NCBI GenBank assembly: GCA_033557675.1
Contig: JAWQRM010000532.1
Location: forward strand, 1-21,706
Source: Coptodactyla brooksi
Taxonomy: Eukaryota; Arthropoda; Insecta; Coleoptera; Scarabaeidae
Length of the DNA stretch: 21,706 nucleotides
Reading direction: 5' to 3'
Positions 1 through 8,170 of this stretch are shown here, piece by piece (position 1 is the stretch's first letter; each line of letters starts with the position of its first letter). The notes beneath the pieces were generated by a model, which saw only the letters and a list, made by a program, of their open reading frames with translations, was not told the DNA's origin and did not search any database. The translations under genes were made by a program, and so were the position numbers.

Positions 1-1317
1 TAACCTTTATATTCGTTAACAATGTGTTGCTACAGAAAGAATTATACTTTGGTGTTTTGCAGTTCTCTATTGAACTGTGCACGTTTAATTAAAATTAGCG
101 CACGTTTGCATAACTTTCCCAGTTTGCCAAAAAATGAACATTAGATTAATCTAAACAAAAGGTAGATTTTGGGCAACGTTTGTTAAGAAAAAAAAATCAT
201 CTTGGATCTAATATTCAACATAATAGTTAACTTGTTCTTCTTAACTTCTTAAGAAGTTAATTTTAAAAATATCAGAAAGTTATTTTCAAACAATAAATAA
301 ATTTGTAATTCAGTATTATTTTTTTATTATTAATCTATTACCGGATATGATTGCATCATTGTAGGATCTTAACATTAACAAATATGGCCTCTGTTGTCCT
401 TACAAAGGATCACTATGTTTAGTCTACTTGCTTTTATTGTGCTAGTAATGATTATTCTTACACAATTTCTCCAAGCTGACATTTTAATTGAGAATACTAT
501 TAAGTTTTCAGCTTCAGAAGTCAAACACTTCTTCAAAGAGCAAATAACAAGGAATATAATTTTTTTATGTGGTTTTCCAGCCACAACTTATTAAACTTTA
601 TTCTTATTTCCTGCCATCGAGGTGAACCTGTGAAGTTAATCTTTATTTGCCAATTTAGAACAACCTGATGTTCCAACACATATGTTGTAATGTCAACAGT
701 GCAAAAAATAGCTATTCTTAAAGGCAATTAGTCAATAATCGAAATGTTTTATAGAATAATTGTTTTTTATTCTATGAAAACCAACAATGATAACATTAGA
801 AATCTGGTCCAGAATTATATATCTAAATTACATAAGGTGTTGAAATAAGAGTATTATTATAATTTAAACTACTAGTAGTTACAAATAATTTTTAATACTA
901 TTAAACTAGTACTTTGAATAGAATTAAAAATTAGTTTAAGAGTCAGATTTGCAGTTTACTTTTTCATTCTCGTAAGAAGGTTTATTAGATAAGTCTAACA
1001 CAACAGAAATGACGCAAAATTCAAAGCGAAACCACCCATGTCACACCCCACATAAATATTGCCTCTGGTATAACAAAAACTTCTGCAGTACATCTGTATA
1101 ATACATGGTCAATTTGTGCCTGATGGTCAAGGCCATACACAGATGTCCCATTTCGGATGGATTTAAATGGAAATTCACTAACAAGTGTCATATCAATATT
1201 AATAGTTTATATATTTTAACTAAAATGTTTTCTTTAGTGAAGATTATAGAATTACAATTACAAACCATACTAAGAACAGAACATCCTGAAAACATCCTTG
1301 GCTGTTTTGTTAGCTCT
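1..1317. other. AT-rich non-coding stretch
   Basis: No gene, RNA or transposase motif was recognised on either strand. The short open frames (for example 394-594 on + and 375-584 on -) overlap each other, match no family I know and are what AT-rich DNA produces by chance. The only structured item is the palindrome at 241-260. In gene terms this is upstream intron, 5' flank or intergenic DNA of the host gene at 4692. Confidence 0.6.
241..260. repeat. 20-bp perfect palindrome
   Basis: TTAACTTCTTAAGAAGTTAA is identical to its reverse complement. It is surrounded by plain AT-rich sequence and has no flanking target duplication that I can see. It may be a chance palindrome or a remnant of a transposon end. 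Confidence 0.8.
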
Positions 1318-1878
1318 TATTGAAATAGACTTGGAAGTATATCATTCAAAGAGCTATGCAGTGTTGTTGCCAGGGATCTAACAATAATAAGCAGAGAGTT
1401 GTTATTATACAGGGGCCCCTGAAAGATTTGTAGAATGATGTACTAGTGCAAAGTATTATACATCATTCTCTTAATGTACTAAACCAAAGTCTTACTATAA
1501 GGTCACTTACTGATATGTTTTTAAATTTTGATAAAACAATTCTTCTCATAAAACTTGGTTGAATGAGAAGAATTGTTGAATCATTGAAATAAAGTATTCA
1601 CAAAGTTATTTGAGGTTAAACGCATTAACCACTAATTGTAATAACTTATCACAAGAAGCATGTTATATAAATTGAAAGAAAAACTTTCCAAGGAAAATCT
1701 TCACCTTCCTTCTTTGGACTTTACCTTGGTAGATCATTAGGACAATGATGTACTTTGCATTAGCACATCATTCTAGAAACCCCTCAGAGACTCCTCTTAT
1801 AATAGCAACTGTCTGCTTATTATTGTTAGATTATATCCCTCTTTCAATGGTATACTTATATATAAGTTTATTTCAATA
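1318..1878. mobile_element. Foldback/MITE-like element with ~150-bp inverted arms
   Basis: The arm at 1318-1470 aligns, with small gaps, to the reverse complement of 1741-1878. The strongest block, TCTAACAATAATAAGCAGA at about 1376-1394, is exactly inverted at 1813-1831. The outer ends share TTGAAATA followed by AAGTATA-type sequence; the inner ends share AATGATGTA and TGCAAAGTA blocks. Each arm carries its own small hairpin near the inner edge: GAATGATGTA 1433-1442 with TACATCATTC 1459-1468 in the left arm, and AATGATGT/ACATCATT in the right arm. The spacer is about 270 bp and encodes nothing recognisable. Long arms around a non-coding centre are typical of non-autonomous DNA transposons; the superfamily cannot be told because no clean terminus or target duplication is visible. 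Confidence 0.65.
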
Positions 1879-1975
1879 CACTCTTTGAATGGTATACTAA
1901 CAAAATATATGGTCAGGTGTTTCAGGACGTTATGTACTTTGTATGGTTTATAATTGAAAGATTGGAGAAAGACTC
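1525..1975 (+). repeat. Direct duplication, copy 1
   Basis: Three blocks recur in the same order further downstream: TTCTCATAAAACTTGG near 1543 (partner near 2205), AACTTTCCAAGGAAA at 1682 (partner 2341), and a block around 1911-1965 with TTTGTATGGTTTATAATTGA (partner 2424-2475). Spacing is about 660 bp for the first two blocks and about 510 bp for the last, because copy 1 contains the right foldback arm (1741-1878) and copy 2 does not. Confidence 0.7.
1536..1576. repeat. 14-bp perfect stem-loop inside the foldback element
   Basis: ACAATTCTTCTCAT (1536-1549) pairs perfectly with ATGAGAAGAATTGT (1563-1576) around a 13-nt loop. Loop-side sequence recurs in the downstream partial duplicate near 2202-2225, but there the right half of the stem is lost. 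Confidence 0.8.
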
Positions 1976-2189
1976 TTTAGCATCTTTACATTTCCATTTT
2001 ACCACCTTAACACTTGTAAGATTTTGGAATGAACAGAAATCTATAGCAATATATTTTTGAATTTTAGAGATTATTGCAGATTTTTTCAACAACAAGGCAC
2101 TCAAGATTGTTAAGAAAATAAAGACAACTATATAAAGAATTAATTAAAGCAAGAAAAATATCTCAACCACTTGTAAACTCGAAAAACGT

Positions 2190-2485
2190 TTTCATAAAGC
2201 TCTTCTCACAAAACTTGGTTGAATAAAACTTTGTTAAAAGTTTAAATCTACCGGTAATACTTTTAGCCAAAATCTAAAAACATCTCAGTGGGTGACTTTA
2301 GCACAGAAAAATATTCACCTAAAATTGCGTTTCAAAGTAAAACTTTCCAAGGAAAGTCTTCATTTTCTTTCTTTGGACTTTGGATTAGTACATTATTAGA
2401 AAAATGATAAGAACTTATAAAACAGTCAGGTATTTCAGGTCGTTGTGTTCTTTGTTTGGTTTATAATTGAAAGAATTGAGACAAC
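2190..2485 (+). repeat. Direct duplication, copy 2
   Basis: This is the diverged partner of 1525-1975, with the same three blocks in the same order but no right foldback arm. It may represent the duplicated DNA without the arm, or a deletion of it. It ends just before the LINE ORF1 remnant that starts near 2506. Confidence 0.7.
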
Positions 2486-2505
2486 AATTTAAGATTGATT
2501 AACAA

Positions 2506-2960
2506 TTGGCTGACAAGTGTAATGTATGTTTAGCTACTGCTGCAAAAACCTACTGTATCTGCTGGAGTTTGTGTAATAAATGGTATCATGCAAAATGTGT
2601 TAGCATAGTAAAAGCAAAAGGCTCATCTATTATGGAAAAGAATATAAGAAAACCAGTGGAAAGAAAGACATGTTTACATATGTTCAAAATGCAACTCTAA
2701 AAATCAGGTTAAAAGTTCCCAAACAGTACAGGAAAAGGACCTAACATTATTGGATCTGTTCAAAAAACTGGAAGATATGGATAGGAGGAAATATGATAAT
2801 CTATTTATAAAAATATGAAGAACAAATTGAAGTTAACAAAAGTCTGAAAAACCAAGTATGTAACTTGCAAAAGCAAGTCCTATCCCAGGAGAAAAACATC
2901 AATGAACAGAAAAACATTATCATCAATGGAATACCACTAGTAAGCGAACAGGAGGATTTA
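2506..2960 (+). pseudogene. LINE ORF1 remnant: PHD-type finger plus coiled coil
   Basis: The reading frame at 2506 begins with a Cys-rich finger of pattern KCNVC..CWSLCNKWYHAKC, the PHD-like zinc finger found at the N-terminus of ORF1 in many animal non-LTR retrotransposons. The Trp-Tyr-His-x2-Cys close is especially typical. After a stop at 2698, other frames continue with KKLEDMDRRKYDNL, a heptad-like helix (about 2815-2900) and NIIINGIP (about 2912-2935), the start of the RNA-binding fold of these ORF1 proteins. The first codon of the open frame is TTG, and several stops and shifts are present, so it is dead. In a live element the product would coat the element RNA. The endonuclease remnant follows in the same orientation. 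Confidence 0.7.
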
Positions 2961-3164
2961 ATGAGTCAAAGGAAAAACCAAGAACCCCACCAAATAATAT
3001 AAAATACTATATTTTATTAATGAGGATCTTACAAAGCTGAATCAAGAAAACAAGAATCAAGAAATACATGTAATAAGAAAATGACTAACATAGAAGACTT
3101 AAATAACTAGAAAAGAAAACAATAAAAAGATAAAAATAATATACCTAAGTATAAGAAGCATTAG

Positions 3165-3600
3165 AAATAAGAAAGACTACTCTTGGAACAAAATCTGGAC
3201 TTTCTGGTTCTTTCAGAAACATGCCTATGTTAAGGGGAACTTGAAAGTATTAGATTTGAAAGAAACATTCGTGTAGGGATGGTAGACGTGGCGGTACCGC
3301 TTATCATAAAAGTGGGAGAACTAAACATAAAGATAGTTATGCCTTCTACAAGAAACCCAATTCACCAAATAATGCCTTCTTCGAATTGCTTGACAGTACA
3401 ATGGGTACAATTAAACAAGCACTCATGGTTGGAGATGGAAATATTGATATATAACAAAAGAATAATATAACTGATGAATATAGTTCAATTATAAAAACTA
3501 ATTGTTATAGAATAGTTTATACTTTAACTTATACTTTAATTGATCATCTAATCACTGATCAGGACAATATTAATAGAAATAATCTGTGACTGTCATTTTC
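3165..3600 (+). pseudogene. LINE AP-endonuclease domain remnant
   Basis: Across two frames the translation gives EQNLDFLVLSETCL, then RDGRRGGTAYHKSG, NAFFELLD, LMVGDGNIDI and TLIDHLITD. These match, in order, the conserved blocks of the apurinic-endonuclease domain of non-LTR retrotransposons: the SET catalytic block, the RGGGT block, the GDFN block and the TLIDHI block near its end. In a live element this domain nicks the target DNA. Stops and at least one frameshift (near 3270) show decay. The GDFN motif reads GDGN here, which may itself be a disabling change. It continues the ORF1 remnant upstream and belongs with the RT scrap at 4321-4465. Confidence 0.75.
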
Positions 3601-3622
3601 TGAAAAACAAATTTATACAAGT

Positions 3623-3682
3623 GGAGTATGCAACTGTGAAAAACTTGAGGATATGATAAAATAAAACCACACCTAGTAAAAA
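3623..3682 (+). repeat. 60-bp direct repeat, left copy
   Basis: This is nearly identical to 4186-4246. The shared core includes GATATGATAAAATAAAACC followed by ACACCTAGTAAAAA. The two copies bracket the piggyBac relic. The repeat lies within the LINE remnant, after its endonuclease domain. Confidence 0.85.
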
Positions 3683-3790
3683 CTAGTTGATGTGTACATC
3701 CCACATGACTTTCTCTTACCTTGATCCTATTTTAATTATGACAACGATTTCGCAATGTGTTTTAGAAAATATTGAAGAAATATTTTAGAC

Positions 3791-4165
3791 CTAAACTTGA
3801 CTATCTAAAATCTGAATTTGGGTAATTTTTAAAATAAACCAAACACCCCGTGTATTCAAAAATATTTCTACGACTGCATGTGCATTTTGAACATTTTTCA
3901 TCTGTTGCATCCACCCCACCTTTTGTAGCATTGTAATCAAGTATGATGTGGAGTTTTGCAGACTCTGGATTTTCACATTGGTGGTGATGCGAAGAAGACA
4001 CCAAGATAACGGCTTTTTTTTTGGGTACATACGAAACTAGTGTGATTTCCTTAGTAAAACCATACAGTGTAGATATTCTTTGGTAAAAATTCTGGCGGAA
4101 TTTCCCTTTTATTCTTCCTAATTGTTCCAATACATGTTAGTCCCCTTTGCTTCATGACTTTCCTC
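3791..4165 (-). pseudogene. piggyBac transposase fragment (first)
   Basis: Minus-strand translation gives GLTCIGTIRKNKREIPPEF (about 4080-4150), then TLVSYVPKKKAVILVSS, then ILDYNATKGGVDATDEKCSK and a CTCSRR block. These are diagnostic of the piggyBac DDE/D transposase core: GTIRKN-x-PPE, the LVSY-PKK-K strand, and the DYN-TKGGVD motif carrying a catalytic Asp. Only the middle of the protein is left: the N-terminus and the Cys-rich C-terminus are missing, and the frame shifts near 4090-4130. It inserted into, or was copied into, the LINE relic, which reads in the opposite direction. It is from a different copy than the fragment at 6706-7375, because both contain the GTIRKN block. Confidence 0.85.
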
Positions 4166-4185
4166 ATGACTCTCCTTCATCAAGA

Positions 4186-4246
4186 GGAGTATGTAACTAT
4201 GAAAAACTTAGGGGATATGATAAAATAAAACCACACCTAGTAAAAA
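4186..4246 (+). repeat. 60-bp direct repeat, right copy
   Basis: Partner of 3623-3682, lying just beyond the N-terminal side of the piggyBac fragment. It is much longer than the TTAA target duplication piggyBac makes, so it needs another explanation (tandem duplication in the LINE, or a rearrangement). Confidence 0.85.
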
Positions 4247-4320
4247 AAATTCAGACATATCCTGACCCCAATACTAGTAATCATAAAAAATATCAATAAT
4301 AATCAATAAATGCATAAAAA

Positions 4321-4465
4321 ATGGTCTCTTCCCACAGAGACAACAGCTTCAAAATTGCAAAAATTAGTCCTGTACATAAAACTGGTTCAAAGTACATCTC
4401 AAACTATAACAGGGCAGTATCGGTACCACCGGTTTTCTCGAAGATATTTGGGACAGTTTTGAAAA
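4321..4465 (+). pseudogene. LINE reverse transcriptase scrap
   Basis: The + frame reads FKIAKISPVHKTGSKY, SNYNRAVSVPPVFSKIFG. This fits the N-terminal block of non-LTR reverse transcriptases (lys-x-ala-lys-x-x-pro-x-x-lys-x-gly, then asn-tyr-arg-pro-ile-ser and phe-ser-lys-ile). Here the NYRPIS motif is degraded to NYNRAVS. The fragment breaks off after about 45 codons and the rest of the RT, including the catalytic YADD block, is missing. It is collinear with the ORF1 and endonuclease remnants at 2506-3600. Confidence 0.75.
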
Positions 4466-4597
4466 CAAAATTGATTTAACCACCTGGAAAACATTCTAAC
4501 CAGGAGAAATACACAAACTGTAATTACTAATATTATGGAATATATTTTATTATTGTGATTATTATTATTTTAATTTTATTCGTTATACTCGGATAAA

Positions 4598-4628
4598 CAC
4601 TCTTCTAGAGTGAATAAATAAATAAACG
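4598..4628 (+). mobile_element. LINE 3' end: hairpin plus short A-rich repeat tail
   Basis: CACTCT (4598-4603) and AGAGTG (4607-4612) form a 6-bp stem with a 3-nt loop, followed at once by an AATAAATAAATAAA tail. A small 3' stem-loop followed by a simple repeat is the usual end of CR1/L2-type LINEs, where the reverse transcriptase recognises it. It lies some 50 bp before the first coding exon of the host gene. Confidence 0.6.
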
Positions 4629-4654
4629 AAAAAAGAAAAGTATAATTATACATC

Positions 4655-4681
4655 TAATTTCTGTTTGTTTCCTCTTTGCAG
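4655..4681 (+). promoter_or_regulatory. 3' splice acceptor of the first coding exon
   Basis: A pyrimidine tract (TTTCTGTTTGTTTCCTCTTT) runs straight into GCAG, giving exon start at 4682. Base composition changes abruptly from AT-rich to GC-rich shortly after. This implies at least one upstream, probably 5'-untranslated, exon outside the recognised part of the window. The acceptor sits next to a LINE 3' end. Confidence 0.75.
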
Positions 4682-4691
4682 TCTCAATAAA

Positions 4692-5852
4692 ATGCACGTC
4701 ATGGAGGATGTGCAGGAGGGCTGCGATTCGCAGCAACCGTCGTCCCCGGGTCACGCGGAGCAAAGGCAGGACCTAATAAAGAACATGTGCAAGAAGGAGG
4801 TCGACGATGAGGCGCCAAACGATTCCCCCGGTCACGTGAACGTTACCGAAATCAAACGCGAAGGCCTACGAGAAGACATCAAGATGGAAAACACGAACGA
4901 GATGAACGGTAACTTGGAGGCGAACCACATCACCGAAGACAACAGCAGCAACGACAACGATACAGGCACCGAGGTGTCCCTGAAGCGGAAACTGGAGGCC
5001 GAAGCGAACGAGTCCGCGATGAAGCGGCTGCACGTCGAGATGCAGAGGAGCTTCACGATGAGGGACAACTTCTTGAAGAAGTGCATGGACAGTATCGGGG
5101 GGAACAGTTTCGAGCAGATCCAGGCGTCGACCGAGCAAATTCTAGCCGAGATCAGGACCCTGGGGGAGCTCGCGAAGCAAAAGGAGAAAGAGTGGAACAA
5201 CATACTGCACTTTAAGAAGCTGAAAGAGGAACTGCTGTTGAGGTTGGAGAGGCAAAAGCAGTTGCTGCTGTTGAATCTCGGCGATTTCGACGACGAGACG
5301 TTCGAAGGTTCCCCGGACAGGTACCAGAACGACGTCCAACGAAGCAGGAACCACAAGCAGAAAAATTTCAACGGCCGGCCCCCGTACAATAACAACGTCG
5401 ACGCGGGAGCGGCCGTCGATTACAGGCAAAGAATGCAACGACCGGTCGTCGACGTCAAATCTATAATAGCTGATTACAGGCAGAAGCATCCGGAGACCGT
5501 CCCTCGAAGGGGACGTCGGATCCGATCCGGTTTGCCGCACAGCGTTTTAAAGTCCACCGGGAACATCCTCAACGTTTCGAACATGGCCCTGGGGTCGGGC
5601 GCTCAAGTCCTGCACAACACCTCGAATACCGGCGACTTGAACTTGACCCACGCGATGGAACAAGACGTCAACGACCTGACCTCCTTTAAAGACATGCTGG
5701 TCGAGTTCGCCAAACTGTCACAGAGCGAGAAGCAGGATATCCTCCGGAATAACGGGGGTAAACCCCCGCCGCCCTACCCGGAAGTTACGGTACACCCTGT
5801 TCCCACCACGTCGACGAATTCCAACTCCCTATTGCATGGAATTCTGACAAAA
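4692..5852 (+). CDS. Host gene, first coding exon: nuclear coiled-coil protein (possibly MEP-1-like)
   Basis: This is the only long, well-kept coding block in the window: 387 codons, GC- and CpG-rich against AT-rich flanks. The exon starts at 4682 after a good acceptor. ATG 4692 has A at -3 and is preferred; ATG 4701 is an alternative, and the frame stays open back to the acceptor. An acidic, Asn-rich head carries two SUMO-type sites (IKRE, IKME near residues 55-65). A short helix follows (97-130), then a strong coiled coil (150-198, ending ERQKQLLLLNLGD). The block VDVKSIIADYRQKHPE (253-268) leads into a basic PRRGRRIRSG patch, a possible nuclear signal. GGKPPPPYP (near 355) contains a PPxY WW-binding motif. 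There are no membrane segments. The features suggest a chromatin or transcription cofactor. I tentatively think of the MEP-1 partner of Mi-2, but its zinc fingers are not in view. The exon ends at AAA|GTAAGT, phase 0. Confidence 0.9.
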
Positions 5853-5911
5853 GTAAGTATTTAACTAGTAATCAGACTTTTTTTCTTTATTCATTTATTT
5901 TTGGATTGCAG
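5853..5911 (+). other. 59-bp spliceosomal intron
   Basis: It starts GTAAGTATTT and ends in a T-rich tract plus GATTGCAG. It is phase 0 and carries an in-frame TAA right after the donor (codons GTA AGT ATT TAA), so retention would end the protein after three extra residues. The length is typical of small insect introns. Confidence 0.9.
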
Positions 5912-6082
5912 AATCAGCCGGCGAAGCCTGACACGAAGAGCACCTTCAGCCCAACATTGGCGAGGCTCCTGACAGCTCCAGAAAAGAGTGGTTCGCAGGC
6001 TACCACGAATCATAGCGTCGCGGTACCACAAGGCAACGTAGCTTCGATTTCTGACATTTTATCTCACAGCAAAGTAAGAAGA
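5912..6082 (+). CDS. Host gene, second coding exon with two possible donor sites
   Basis: The frame continues in phase 0 with NQPAKPDTKSTFSPTLARLLTAPEKSG, Ser/Thr-rich linker sequence, then ASISDILSHSK. The composition drops back to AT-rich right after. Two donors end the exon: AAA|GTAAGA after 6073 (54 codons) and AGA|GTAAGG after 6082 (57 codons, adding Val-Arg-Arg). Both are phase 0 and both fit the donor consensus, so the products would differ by three residues. If neither were used, the frame would run on to a stop at 6152-6154. SPTLARLLTAPE and SISDIL look like short conserved motifs rather than a folded domain. No later exon was found downstream, so the remaining part, including any DNA-binding domain, must lie past 21706. 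Confidence 0.85.
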
Positions 6083-6247
6083 GTAAGGGTTTTTCCTTCT
6101 ACAAAGAATCCTCAATGTTCGTTCTACAAACACGTGGTTTTTTTTATTCATTGATTACCCAAACAGATTACAGAGAATCTATAACGGAACATATAATAAA
6201 GTAAAACGAAGTCACCACTACGCCAAAATTTGTAGAGTACATTTCTA

Positions 6248-6679
6248 TTACTTATTGTTGAATACATTTCTAAGCAGTTTTACATTTTCTACACTTATCC
6301 TGTGGTTGCTGTTGAGGGCATGTTCGGCAACGCTAGACTTTTCGGTACAACCGTAGTTTAAGTGAGCCATGTGCTCTTTGAACCTCGTTTTGACTGACCT
6401 TCTAGTTTGCCCAACATACTTTTTATCACAATCAGTACGGCGAACTTGGTATATTCCGTTTTTTTCCAACATATCTATTTTATCTGTAGGATTACCCAAC
6501 AATGTTTTTAATGTATTTTTGGACTGAAAAACTAATTTCATGCCTACGTTATTGAAAATCTTAGGAAAGCCCTTAGTGAACCGAGAGAAAGGCAGCGAAA
6601 TGAATTTTTCAGTTCGTTGTTCCTGTTGGAAAAGCGTAGTGTCATACAATTTTTTCTTATATCTATGGCGATGAAACAA
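6248..6679 (-). pseudogene. Penelope-like element GIY-YIG endonuclease fragment
   Basis: The 143-codon open frame contains NGIYQVRRTDCDKKYVGQT, then RSVKTRFKEH, then SSVAEHALNSNHRI. This is the GIY-YIG nuclease layout: GIY and YVG strands, a catalytic Arg in the following helix, and a Glu in the AEH block. The Cys/Asp insert between the two strands (TDCDKKYVGQT) and the H-x-A-E-H region are typical of the C-terminal nuclease of Penelope-like retroelements. The reverse transcriptase that should precede it is absent, so this is a 5'-truncated copy, the usual product of incomplete insertion. It is the longest open element frame in the window, so it may be a fairly recent arrival. Its upstream end lies within 30 bp of the stop of the piggyBac relic at 6706. 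Confidence 0.85.
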
Positions 6680-6705
6680 AAACTAATATTGGGTATTATT
6701 CTAAT

Positions 6706-7375
6706 CTATTTCATACAATTGTAACAAATTTGCACTACATGGTTTTTGCAAAAAAAAAAAGTTTTTAAAACTGTTGCAGATAATTGAACTTTTACTATCG
6801 GTTTTTGGACACGACTGGCATCCACCTCTTTTTTGAGTTTTGGGCATGGTGGTTCAATCGTCTCCGTAGCTTCTGATTGTTAATTTTGAATATTTTCTAC
6901 AATTTCTACAATCAGTGTTTACTAATATAAACAATATAAATGCGCTGATATGACAAGCACATTTTTTATCTGTTTGTTTTCCGTTTGCAGGTGTAACAAG
7001 CAATTAATATATCCAACGTACCAACTGCACCTTTTGTGGAATTGTAGTCTGTAATAATAGCGGGCTTCTTCTTATTTGAACCACCTACTTCTGTATTCAA
7101 ATGCAAAGTACTTTGTAGTATGACACATTTATTTGATTTAGCCAAGTACGATACAAGAGTTGTGAAGTAAAGGCAAATCGAGAAGAAAACTTTTCCCGCC
7201 CTTTAATTTGCAAAAGTTCTGGGGGAATTGACGTCTTATTCTTCCTAATGGTGCCTATTTTAGTTAAATTTTGCTTTAGCAGCATTTGTTTAAGTTCATG
7301 GGTTGTAAAAAAATTATCACAGGTAATATTATGACCTTTCAAGCCGTAAGATACATCCAATACCACTCTCAAGCC
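6706..7375 (-). pseudogene. piggyBac transposase C-terminal half (second)
   Basis: Read on the minus strand from 7375 down: YGLKGHNITCDNFFTTHEL (with the catalytic Asp of CDNFF), GTIRKNKTSIPPEL, KGREKFSSRFAFT; then in shifted frame KKPAIITDYNSTKGAVGTLD (about 7015-7075), ACYTCKRKTNR (about 6970-7000); and finally a Cys-rich end: GCQSCPKTDSK, IICNSF, CKNH, ICYNCMK ending in a stop at 6706-6708. The last part is the C-terminal cross-brace zinc domain of piggyBac transposases. Several stops and frameshifts are present. Its N-terminal side is cut off by the mariner remnant near 7375-7390, and no TTAA-flanked terminus was found. Confidence 0.85.
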
Positions 7376-7384
7376 TTGTTTTTT

Positions 7385-7824
7385 TTCAAGACCTGCTCAA
7401 TTTCCTTATTTTCGAATCATTCCCAATGATTTTAACCCGTGTGAAATTGCTTGTTTAGTCATTACGAATCTTGCTTGCAATTCCGCGTCTTCGTACACTT
7501 TCGGCCTTCCGCTACGTTCCTTGTCTTCGATGTCACCGTTCTTAAAGCTTTGAAACCACTCACGACAACTTCTCTCACTTAAGACAGCCTCACCATATGC
7601 TTCTACAAGCAATCGATGCGCCTCAGCTGCAGATTTCTTCAAATGGAAGAAGTAAATCGAAAGTTCCCGAAAGTATAAACATATTTCAATGAAATATTTC
7701 AAGGTCATGTTGTTGACAGATGTCCAATCTTACAATAATGACGTTTTACATCTGACAATTTTGGCCATAACCTACTGGTGGCGCCAACCTTTATCCAACG
7801 GCGGAAACTTATTTGTACACCTGA
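7385..7824 (-). pseudogene. mariner transposase N-terminus with 5' terminal repeat
   Basis: Minus-strand translation from 7708 gives KKSAAEAHRLLVEAYGEAVLSERSCREWFQSFKNGD, DKERSGRPKVYEDAELQA, then TKQAISHGLKSLGMIRK. These are the two helix-turn-helix modules of mariner transposases, with the GRPR-like linker as SGRPK. About 15-20 codons between AELQA and TKQAIS are deleted, and the frame then runs into stops. Upstream of the start lies a 5' untranslated stretch ending in a probable terminal repeat (minus strand TCAGGTGTACAAATAAGTTT) at about 7805-7824. It is followed by TA (7825-7826), the expected mariner target. The catalytic domain and 3' end are missing; the inner end abuts the piggyBac relic. 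Confidence 0.85.
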
Positions 7825-7960
7825 TATAAGGTTATGATTTAAAGTGAAAGGTGGGAGTATAACCATTTCTTTCTTTCCGCATTCGCAATAAGAACCTTAC
7901 ACCTGCGAGGATAATCCCCAAGCACAAGTAAAAGGTGACTCACCTGAGCGTTGTTTTTTA

Positions 7961-8170
7961 TGGAAATAAAACGTACTTCAACTTATAAAAAAATTCACTA
8001 AAATGTATTATTTGAGCTTAATTTTTTTTCAGACAGACAATCTTATTATTAATTAATTAATTAATGTTTATTAATTATGTTAGTTATTACAATACTCAAG
8101 ATTCTGTTAATTATTACAATACTCAAGTTTCAATTAAAATTGTTTATTACAATACTCAAGATTCTTCTGA
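7961..8170 (-). mobile_element. Harbinger 3' region, copy A
   Basis: Homologous to 8622-8990 (copy B), from GAAATAAAACGTACTT through ATTCACTAAAA-type sequence to TTTTGTCCTTGATG. It contains three tandem motifs of the form TTATTACAATACTCAAG (8088-8165), also kept in copy B. Transposase C-terminal codons follow at 8170-8260. Confidence 0.7.

Noticed and set aside
394..594. Small membrane-like + frame with a hydrophobic start
   Set aside because: Short, AT-driven, overlapped by an equal minus-strand frame, and with no splice or promoter support.
4665..4691. Upstream extension of the host reading frame to 4665
   Set aside because: The frame opens there with TTG, not ATG, and these bases form the pyrimidine tract and AG of the splice acceptor.
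4832..5540. Long minus-strand frames opposite the first exon
   Set aside because: They are mirror images of the real + strand coding sequence, with Ser/Leu- or Val/Leu-rich composition and no family motif.
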